NCBI GenBank assembly: GCA_029781975.1
Contig: JAKOVQ010000033.1
Location: 62,001-126,000, forward strand
Origin: Acidobacteriota bacterium
GTDB taxonomy: Bacteria > Acidobacteriota > Thermoanaerobaculia > UBA5066
Direction of reading: 5' to 3'
Length of the DNA stretch: 64,000 bases
Position numbers and translations under genes: made by a program. How positions within the stretch are numbered: the stretch's first letter is position 1; every line of letters starts with the position of its first letter. The notes below the pieces were generated by a model, which saw only the letters and a list, made by a program, of their open reading frames with translations, was not told where the DNA came from and made no database searches. Below, in pieces: positions 57,745 through 64,000 of this stretch.

Positions 57745-60120
57745 ATGACGGGTCCCTTCGTCCTCCTGCTCGCGCCCCTCAGCCTCCTGGCGCTCGCGGC
57801 CCCCGCGTATCTCCTGGGCCGTACCCTTCTCGGCCGCTTCCGGTTCGACGGCGGCGCAGAGCGGATCGCCCTCTCGACGACGCTCGGTCTCGGGGTGCTC
57901 TCGCACCTCCTTCTCCTCCTCGGCCTTCTGCACCTCCTGCGAACGGGGGCGATCCTCGCGCTCCTCGCTGCCGTCACCGCAGGCTCGATGGCCTGGCTAC
58001 GGCGGGGCGGCGATCGCGGCCCGCGGCCGGCCGTTCCTCCTGACCGGCCGGGCTCGGGCGGCGCGGGCCCACCCTGGTGGAGGGGTCGGCCGGCTCGCCA
58101 CCTTCTCCTCGTCGGGGCACTCGTGGCCGCATTCGCGCCCTACGTCCTGATCCCGTTCTACCCCCCGACGGCCTTCGACGCGACGAGCTTTCACCTCGCC
58201 GCGGCGAAGGAGTTCGCGCGGCAGGGGGCCGTCGTCGCCGTCCCCAACCTCAGGTTCCCCGTCTACACGTTCGGCGTGCACGTGCTCTACGCCGCGTTCC
58301 TGGAGCTCGGGAGCGACCTCGCGCCGGCGCTCCTCTCGGCGCTCGCCTCGATGCTCGTCGCGCTGCTCCTGTTCGGATGGGGCCGCTCGGCAGGGGACTC
58401 CCGCACGGGCCTGGCGGCCGCCCTGCTGTGGCTCTCGAGCCCGATCGTCCTGCAGGGTTCGACGATCCCCTACCTCGACGTCGTGCTGACCCTCTTCGTG
58501 ACCGCCGCCGCGTACTCCTTCTGGCGCTGGCACCGGGACGGCTCCCTCCCGGCGCTCGCCGCCTGCGGAGCCCTCGCCGGCTTCGCCTGCAGCGTGAAGT
58601 ACACGGGTCTCTTCACGGTCGCGACCCTCGGGCTCCTCCTTCTCGCCGCGGCCACGCGTCGTCGGAAGGCCGGGCTCCTGGTCGCGGTCTTCGGCGCGGG
58701 CGTCCTCGCCGCGGGAGCCCCGTGGTACGTCCGCAGCGCGCTCCTCACCGGGAACCCGACCTGGCCGTTCCTCTCGAGCCTCTTCGGCATCGGCCCGTAC
58801 TGGAACGCCCGGGACCTCGCGGGACTCTGGGCCGACCTCAGGACCGCGGGGATGGGCCACGACCTGAAGGCGTTCCTGCTCCTTCCGTGGAACCTCCTGG
58901 TCCACGGGGAGAGCTTCTACGCGTCGAGCACCACCGACCTCTCCCGGGCCGTCCCCCTGGTCCTTCCGCTCGTTGTCGTGGGAGGAGCGACGCTGGCCTC
59001 GGGCTGGGTCGTCGCGGTCCTCCTCGCGTCGCTCGTCACGTCGTGGTTCCTCGGCTCCCAGGTCCTCCGGTACCTGCTTCCCGCCCTCCCCGTCTACTGC
59101 CTCCTCGCCGCCTGCGGCTTCGCGAGGCTCCTGAGGTCGCCCGCGCTTCGAAGCCGCTCGCGCGTGACCGGGGTCGTCTGCGCCGTCCTCGCGGCCGCTC
59201 TTTCCTTCCGCGTGGGCGTCACCGGATGGAGCCAGCTCCGGCGGTGGGGCCCGCCGCCGCTGTCGGCCACGGGTCGTGACGCCTTCCTCGAGCGCAGCCT
59301 CCCGGAATACCGGGCCCTCCGCGCCGCTCCTCCGGGAGGGGGTGCCGTCTACTCGCTCTTCGGAGCGAACCTCGCCTACTACTCGCGCGCCGCCTTCGTG
59401 GGCGACTGGTTCGGACCATGGCCCTACCGCACCGTCCTGGCCGCGACGAGGAGCGGGGGCCGCGCCCTCCACGCCCTCCTGACGGCCTGGGGCTGCGAGT
59501 ACCTCCACGTCGCGAGGAACCGCATGTTCTCGCAGGCGAAGGCAGCCCTTCCGGACGACGAGGAATTCGGGCGCCTCTTCCGGCTCGTCTCCGCGAGCGG
59601 CCGGGGAGAGCTCTACCAGCTCCGGAAGACCGGGCAGGCGCTGCCGCCGGACATCCAGCTCCTGCGGAACCCCGGCTTCGAGGAGGCGGACGGCGCCGGG
59701 CGAAGAGCGCCGTGGGCCGTCTTCGGCTCGCCCCGCTTCGACTCGACCGGCAAAGAGTCCCGGTCGGGGAAGGCCGCCGTCCTGGTGGACAGGACGGACA
59801 CGGTCTACCAGGTGGTCGCGGTCGAGCCGGACAAGGTCTACCGGCTGCGGATGTTCGCCCGGGGCTCCTCCGGGCCCGGCGCGTCGGTCCGCCTCCAGGT
59901 GAACTGGGTGGACGCGGGCGGTGCCACCGCAGGCCATTTCCTGCAACCCGTGACGCTCACCGAAGGCTGGGTCGAGCTCGTCGCGACCTGCAGGGCTCCG
60001 AGCACCGCAAGGCGTGCCGCCGTGTTCGGGGCCTGTCACGACCGATGCGGCGCCGGGGTGTGGCTCGACGACCTCACCCTCTCCGAGATCCAGGAGGCGC
60101 CGCACGTCCCGGTGCCGTGA
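57745..60120 (+). CDS. GT39/ArnT-like membrane glycosyltransferase with C-terminal carbohydrate-binding-type domain
   Basis: 791 residues. About 12 transmembrane helices fill residues 1-480. The first periplasmic loop carries 'PFYPPTAFDATSFHLAAAKEF' (about 137-157), whose Asp corresponds to the catalytic Asp of GT-C enzymes that use polyprenyl-phosphate sugars. 'WLSSPIVLQGSTIPYLDVVL' and 'GFACSVKYTGLF' are typical of the family. After a soluble segment (about 490-640) a jelly-roll domain follows ('LLRNPGFEEADG', 'VYQVVAVEPDKVYRLRMFARG', 'AGVWLDDLTLSEI', about 645-785), resembling CBM4/9-type domains. Sugar and acceptor unknown; the GT2 at 30649 could supply a lipid-linked sugar. Confidence 0.82.
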   Translation: MTGPFVLLLAPLSLLALAAPAYLLGRTLLGRFRFDGGAERIALSTTLGLGVLSHLLLLLGLLHLLRTGAILALLAAVTAGSMAWLRRGGDRGPRPAVPPDRPGSGGAGPPWWRGRPARHLLLVGALVAAFAPYVLIPFYPPTAFDATSFHLAAAKEFARQGAVVAVPNLRFPVYTFGVHVLYAAFLELGSDLAPALLSALASMLVALLLFGWGRSAGDSRTGLAAALLWLSSPIVLQGSTIPYLDVVLTLFVTAAAYSFWRWHRDGSLPALAACGALAGFACSVKYTGLFTVATLGLLLLAAATRRRKAGLLVAVFGAGVLAAGAPWYVRSALLTGNPTWPFLSSLFGIGPYWNARDLAGLWADLRTAGMGHDLKAFLLLPWNLLVHGESFYASSTTDLSRAVPLVLPLVVVGGATLASGWVVAVLLASLVTSWFLGSQVLRYLLPALPVYCLLAACGFARLLRSPALRSRSRVTGVVCAVLAAALSFRVGVTGWSQLRRWGPPPLSATGRDAFLERSLPEYRALRAAPPGGGAVYSLFGANLAYYSRAAFVGDWFGPWPYRTVLAATRSGGRALHALLTAWGCEYLHVARNRMFSQAKAALPDDEEFGRLFRLVSASGRGELYQLRKTGQALPPDIQLLRNPGFEEADGAGRRAPWAVFGSPRFDSTGKESRSGKAAVLVDRTDTVYQVVAVEPDKVYRLRMFARGSSGPGASVRLQVNWVDAGGATAGHFLQPVTLTEGWVELVATCRAPSTARRAAVFGACHDRCGAGVWLDDLTLSEIQEAPHVPVP

Positions 60121-60254
60121 ACGAAAGCGCGGACGCCGACCCCTCCGCCCCGGAGGCCGTCGGTCCCCCGGACCGGGGAGCGCGGCCAGGCCGCGTCGCT
60201 GGAACCGCTGCTAGGATCCCCTCGACCGCCACCGATCCCGCGGCCTGCCCCGAC

Positions 60255-62492
60255 ATGAAGAGACACCCTCCCCGCCCCCCCGACGGCCCGCCGCGGGCGG
60301 GCGAGGCGCTGCGGGGGCCCGTCCTGGCCCTCGTCGCATGCTGCGTCCCCTTCGCGCTCTTCGTCTTCAGTCCGGTGAGCGTCTGGGGGTACAACGTCCT
60401 CGAGTTCCCCTTCCTCATCACCGAGGCGCTGCCGTACCTCCTCGGCCTCGCGCTGGCCGGCGCGACCGTCGTCCTCCTGGTCCTCCTCCTCTTCAGGGGT
60501 CCGTGGCGCGACCGCGCGGTCGCGCTCCTCCTGGGTCTGGCCACGGCCCTCTGGATCCAGGGGACGTTCCTCACCTGGAGCTACGGCGCCCTCGACGGCA
60601 GGGCCATCGATTGGGCGCAGAAGCCGTGGCGAGCCTGGGTCGAGCTGGCGGTCTGGGGCCTCGTGGTCGGGCTCTTCCTCGCCGGGTGGCGCCGGGTTCG
60701 CCCGCACGCGGCACCCATCGCGGGAGCGCTGCTCGGGGTTCCGGGCGGCGCCGCGCTCGTCCTCGTCCTCTCCGTCGACGCGTACCCGTCGTACCTTCGC
60801 AACGCGGTCGACGCGGGTCCGCTGTTCCGCCTCTCCTCCTCCCGAAACGTCATCGTCCTCGTCCTCGACGGGCTCCAGACCACCGAGTTCTACCGCCTCC
60901 TGGCGGGCGAGCCGGCCCTCCGGGAGAGCTTCACCGGCTTCACCTACTTCCGCAACGCGCTGGCCGACTTCCCGATCACGCACGCATCGATTCCGGCGAT
61001 CCTGACGGCCCGTCGCTACGACAACTCCGAGCCCTACCTCGACTTCATCGAGCGTGCCTACGGCTCGTCCTCGTCCTTGCCGAAGCTCCTGAAGCAGCGC
61101 GGGTACACCGTCGACCTCTACGGCATGTTCCGGGCCGTCTGGGCCGACGAGAGCGTCATGTCCAACGTCCGGTCGCCCGAGGGCGGCCTGCGTGCCTTCG
61201 GGGGCGACCTCGCCTATCTCCTCGACCTCGGGCTCTTCCGGGCGCTGCCTCAGCCCGGCAAGAGGCTCGTCTACGCGAATCAGGCGTGGTGTCTCAGGAG
61301 GCTGGCCCCACGGCTGGGCCTCGGGAGAAGGGCCGCCGTCTCGATCGCCGGGGGGATCCGGGACAGCGTCGACTTCCTCGCGGACTTCGTCCGCTCGTCG
61401 ACTCCCCCCGTGTCCGGTCCCGTCTTCAAGCTCTTCCACCTGCTCGGCCCTCACCCGCCGCTGTCCATCGACGAGAAGGGAGAGAAGGCGAGCCTTCCGT
61501 ACGACGCAGCGAACTACCGCCGCGCGTGCGTCGGAAGCGTCCGGGTCGCCGAGGCGTTCCTCCGGGAGCTGCGCCGTCGCGGCCTCTACGACCGCTCCCT
61601 CATCTTCATCCTCTCGGACCACGGCTACGCGGTCCTCTTCGAGATGCCGCCGGACGTCGTCGCGAGGGGCGGCGGGGCGCCCACGCCCTACGGGAGGGCG
61701 CTCCCGCTCGTCCTCGTCAAGCCGATCGGCAGCGACGGTCCGATGCGGACGTCGGACGCGCCCGTCCTTCTCAGCGACGTCCCGAAGACCGCCCTGACGC
61801 TCCTCGGGCTGCCGGCCGGATCGATGCCCGGCTCGTCGATGTTCGATCTCCGGGAGGACACGGCGAGGACCCGGATCCACACCGCGGTCGACGACACGAA
61901 CTGGGAGAAGAGCCGATATCTCTCCGTGATGACCGACTTCGCCGTGGACGGGTTCTCGTGGTCGAGCAGCTCGTGGCGGCCGACCGGACGGGTGCGAGGC
62001 AGCTATCGGGACGCGTTGGCCGCGTTCCGCTCGCTCGAGCGGAGCCCCTTCCTCGGCCAGCCGGCTTGCTACTCCAGCGCCGGGGCCGATCCCCGGATGC
62101 TCGTGACGAACGAGGGGATCCTCGACGTCTTCTTTCCGGACGCCGATCCCGAGCGGGGCGACTACGCGGGCGTCACGTTCCCCCTCGAGGGCCTCGAGAA
62201 GGGACGAAGGTACCGGTTGAGCCTCGAGGTCGTCGACCCGTACACCGGCACGTTCCCCGGCCGATTCCTCCAGGTGCTGTGGCTGGACGACCGGATGATC
62301 GAAAGCTACGACCTCGGGGCAGGTGCCTCGAGCGGGCCGCGTCGCGTGACGTACGAGTTCCGGGCCCTCGCCCGGGACGTGACGCTGAAGGCCGAGCTGC
62401 GCGCGGTGGGTACCCCGGAAAAGGGCTGGGGCTGGGGCAATTCCGCAGGGGTCGGGATTCGCGACATCCGGCTGGAGGCGATCGGTCCCTGA
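60255..62492 (+). CDS. membrane-anchored sulfatase/phosphoethanolamine-transferase-fold protein
   Basis: 745 residues from the ATG at 60255; a GTG at 60117 overlapping the previous stop would add 46 residues and cannot be excluded. About five N-terminal transmembrane helices (about 15-180), then a periplasmic alkaline-phosphatase-superfamily domain: 'NVIVLVLDGLQTTEFYRLL' (about 197-215) gives the metal Asp and a Thr nucleophile candidate, 'FPITHASIPAILTARRY' follows, 'FKLFHLLGPHPPL' and 'IFILSDHGYAVLF' (about 450-462) give the Asp-His metal ligands. A beta-sandwich tail (about 600-745, 'RYRLSLEVVDPYTGTFPGRF', 'GIRDIRLEAIG') ends it. Probably modifies or cleaves a surface glycan or lipid; activity unknown. 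Confidence 0.78.
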   Translation: MKRHPPRPPDGPPRAGEALRGPVLALVACCVPFALFVFSPVSVWGYNVLEFPFLITEALPYLLGLALAGATVVLLVLLLFRGPWRDRAVALLLGLATALWIQGTFLTWSYGALDGRAIDWAQKPWRAWVELAVWGLVVGLFLAGWRRVRPHAAPIAGALLGVPGGAALVLVLSVDAYPSYLRNAVDAGPLFRLSSSRNVIVLVLDGLQTTEFYRLLAGEPALRESFTGFTYFRNALADFPITHASIPAILTARRYDNSEPYLDFIERAYGSSSSLPKLLKQRGYTVDLYGMFRAVWADESVMSNVRSPEGGLRAFGGDLAYLLDLGLFRALPQPGKRLVYANQAWCLRRLAPRLGLGRRAAVSIAGGIRDSVDFLADFVRSSTPPVSGPVFKLFHLLGPHPPLSIDEKGEKASLPYDAANYRRACVGSVRVAEAFLRELRRRGLYDRSLIFILSDHGYAVLFEMPPDVVARGGGAPTPYGRALPLVLVKPIGSDGPMRTSDAPVLLSDVPKTALTLLGLPAGSMPGSSMFDLREDTARTRIHTAVDDTNWEKSRYLSVMTDFAVDGFSWSSSSWRPTGRVRGSYRDALAAFRSLERSPFLGQPACYSSAGADPRMLVTNEGILDVFFPDADPERGDYAGVTFPLEGLEKGRRYRLSLEVVDPYTGTFPGRFLQVLWLDDRMIESYDLGAGASSGPRRVTYEFRALARDVTLKAELRAVGTPEKGWGWGNSAGVGIRDIRLEAIGP

Positions 62493-62538
62493 AGGGGCCC
62501 TCCGGCCTCACGATCGAGGACGATCGGGACCGCGCCAG

Positions 62539-62553
62539 CCCGGCTCAGCCGGG
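62539..62553. terminator. hairpin between converging genes
   Basis: CCCGGC and GCCGGG (6-bp perfect stem) with a TCA loop in the 120-base gap between the sulfatase-like gene and the methyltransferase. No T-run. The rest of the gap shows nothing recognisable. Confidence 0.35.
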
Positions 62554-62612
62554 ACTCGTGCCGCCGTCCGCGCGGCGGGAGCCCGCCCCGGCGCCCCACG
62601 GGGAGGCGATTC

Positions 62613-64000
62613 TCAGGAAGCGCCGCCGTCCCGCGACCGGCTCTCGCAGACGAGGAGGACGCGCGTCCCGCCGCAGAGGACGTGCCTCTCCGAGATCCGG
62701 CCGCGCCGCTCGAGCGCCGACTCGAAGGCCCGGACGTCGTAGTCCTCGAACTGGTCCTCGCGGTTCAGGAGGAGGCGCCTCGCCATCGGGTCGTCCTTCG
62801 TGACGAACTCGACGACGAGCCGGGATCCCAGGCTCATCAGCCAGTCGGCGAGCTCCTCGGTCCGGATGTTCCCGTGGAGGACGAGGTGGTGGACGAGCGC
62901 GAGGGCGAGGACGACGTCGGGCTTCCCCCGGGCCTCGAGCGGACCGCGCTCGCGGAGCCGCCAGCCGAGGCCGGGGGAAGGGTCCGCGACGTCCCCGATC
63001 AGGGGGAGGATCCGCCGGTCGCCCGCCCGCCGCAGGTCGGCGTAGAGGCGTCCCACGCAACCCGTGTCGGAGTCGATCGCGACGACGCAGGCGGCCGACT
63101 CCGCCGCGATCCTCGAGTAGTGCCCGGTGTTCGCGCCGAGGTCCCAGACGAGGCCGGCGCCGGGCGCCGAGGTCGCCTTCCGGACGACCTCCTCCTTGAG
63201 CCTGGTGTCGTCCTCCGTGTACGAGGTGCTCGTTTCGTAGCCTTCCCACGCCGACTCCCGGCGCGGCTCCGGAAGCGCCTCGATCGCCCGCCGCAGCGAC
63301 CGGCTGTTCCGCTTCACGAGCTCCTCCGAGAACCCCGCCATCGCGAGCTCGGACCGGACGTTCTCTCCGGTGCCGCGATAGCGCGTGTCGGCCTTCGCGT
63401 GCAGCCAGACGTGGGTGAGGACCCCGCGGCGGAGCAGGTCGCGCGTCGTGAGCGCCCCGGCGCAGACGCCCGGCGGGACGCCGCCGAGGGCGCCTCGCAG
63501 CAGGACGTGCGCGGGGATCGACCGGACGCTCTCGAGGAGGAGGGGGTTCAGGAGCTCCGAGCAGAATTGCCTGTATCCGGCCCACGCCTCCCCCGCCCGA
63601 TAGGGCCCGATCGACGGCACGTCGATGAAGACGGGCCGCGAGCCGAGGAACTGCACGTTGTGGGCCGTGCCGTCGCGCAGGATCATCCCCTTCGCGAGCG
63701 CCTCGTCGAGGACGTCGAGCTCGAGGAGCGCCGCGTCGCGCAGCATCTCGAACGGCCACTCCCACGGGTGCGAGACGAACGGGACCGCGTCGTGCTCGAG
63801 GACGGCGCTCCAGCCGAGCGCCGCGAGCGCGGGAGGCACCTCCGGGGCCGGGAGGAGCCTCGTGCCGACGATCCGCTCGCCTTCGCGCAGCTTCGCGTAC
63901 AGACCGGACGTCTCGAGCTGCAGCCAGCTCTCGAGCGCGGCTCCGGAGAGCCCGCGGAGGACCCTCCCGTCCTCGCGGTAGACGCGCCCCGATCGATCCC
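62613..64000 (-). CDS. large class I SAM-dependent methyltransferase with N-terminal phosphotransferase-like region (5' end outside window)
   Basis: At least 462 residues; the frame is open to the window edge, so the N-terminus is missing and the internal GTG at 63839 is not the start. The first visible part ('GRVYREDGRVLRGLSG', then 'DEALAKGMILRDGTAHNVQFL' and 'PVFIDVPSI') resembles protein-kinase/phosphotransferase-like folds (L-R-D-x-x-x-x-N and a D in 'FID'). The C-terminal half has SAM motif I 'GLVWDLGANTGHYSRIAAESA', 'CVVAIDSDTGCV' and 'PDVVLALALVHHLV'. This two-part architecture is known from methyltransferases near nodulation or glycan loci. The substrate is unknown. Confidence 0.8.
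   Translation of the reverse strand, partial: DRSGRVYREDGRVLRGLSGAALESWLQLETSGLYAKLREGERIVGTRLLPAPEVPPALAALGWSAVLEHDAVPFVSHPWEWPFEMLRDAALLELDVLDEALAKGMILRDGTAHNVQFLGSRPVFIDVPSIGPYRAGEAWAGYRQFCSELLNPLLLESVRSIPAHVLLRGALGGVPPGVCAGALTTRDLLRRGVLTHVWLHAKADTRYRGTGENVRSELAMAGFSEELVKRNSRSLRRAIEALPEPRRESAWEGYETSTSYTEDDTRLKEEVVRKATSAPGAGLVWDLGANTGHYSRIAAESAACVVAIDSDTGCVGRLYADLRRAGDRRILPLIGDVADPSPGLGWRLRERGPLEARGKPDVVLALALVHHLVLHGNIRTEELADWLMSLGSRLVVEFVTKDDPMARRLLLNREDQFEDYDVRAFESALERRGRISERHVLCGGTRVLLVCESRSRDGGAS

Noticed and set aside
60117-60254. N-terminal extension of the sulfatase-like protein from the overlapping GTG
   Set aside because: The extra 46 residues are hydrophilic, show weaker third-position GC bias and add no signal or domain. 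The ATG gives a compact start just before the first membrane helix. Not excluded, but less likely.

Overview
The window is very GC-rich, with third codon positions almost always G or C, and it is packed with chromosomal genes. Many neighbouring genes overlap by four bases (ATGA or GTGA). The gene content points to a Gram-negative, LPS-bearing, menaquinone-using bacterium: heptose biosynthesis (gmhB, hldE, gmhA, waaF), the futalosine menaquinone pathway (mqnA, mqnC), MEP isoprenoid synthesis (dxr), a uppS-cdsA-dxr-rseP envelope operon, and secreted proteases with S-layer-homology (SLH) C-termini. This fits Acidobacteriota, possibly a Thermoanaerobaculia-like lineage. That placement is inferred from gene content and protein style, not from a marker-gene search. 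No rRNA, CRISPR array, insertion sequence or prophage was seen.

Layout. 1-5.8 kb: the end of purL, two thioredoxin-fold secreted proteins, then gmhB, an uncharacterised conserved gene, hldE and gmhA, all on the plus strand and mostly overlapping. 5.8-8.7 kb: the LPS-core glycosyltransferases waaF, a GT4 and a GT2. 8.7-13.7 kb: truA, uppS, cdsA, dxr and rseP on the minus strand. 13.8-21.1 kb: a degenerate metallo-beta-lactamase-fold protein, a small candidate gene, the clpB-hsp20 heat-shock pair, cysK with an Rrf2-type regulator, and an HtrA protease. 21.1-26.9 kb: a DMT exporter, gltX, glnS and a VanZ-like gene, then tRNA-Gln, an unknown gene and a rhodanese. 27-32.5 kb: a P5C dehydrogenase, mqnC and mqnA, and a polyprenol-phosphate-type GT2 joined to a methyltransferase by an unusual 11-bp tandem start/stop array. 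32.5-40.4 kb: the proteostasis operon tig-clpP-clpX-lon-engB-rho. 40.4-40.8 kb: tRNA-Leu and tRNA-Lys. 40.8-44.6 kb: an unknown modular protein and uvrA. 44.6-47.3 kb: gmd, wzt and wzm (polysaccharide export). 47.3-57.1 kb: four secreted proteins, including an S8 and an M28 peptidase with the same C-terminal module. 57.2-64 kb: a lipoprotein, two large membrane proteins (GT39-like and sulfatase-like) with periplasmic beta-sandwich tails, and the end of a large methyltransferase.

The common theme is envelope construction and quality control. Heptose and core transferases, Wzm/Wzt, Gmd, the GT2 and GT39 enzymes and the sulfatase-like protein build or decorate surface glycans. RseP, HtrA, ClpB, Hsp20, Lon and ClpXP handle envelope and cytoplasmic protein stress. 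SLH-tailed peptidases work at the surface. Promoters can be read at several sites. The two tRNA units with clear signals (Gln, Lys) have sigma70-type promoters and intrinsic terminators. clpB has a -35/-10 pair overlapped by an inverted repeat. A recurrent -10-like hexamer lies only 6-9 bases before several start codons, which suggests leaderless or near-leaderless mRNAs.

The most unusual observation is the chain of four overlapping four-codon mini-ORFs at 31812-31866. Also notable are the deoxyhypusine-synthase-like gene inside the heptose cluster, the shared SLH module of the two proteases, and a hidden CTG start that restores the wzm N-terminus.
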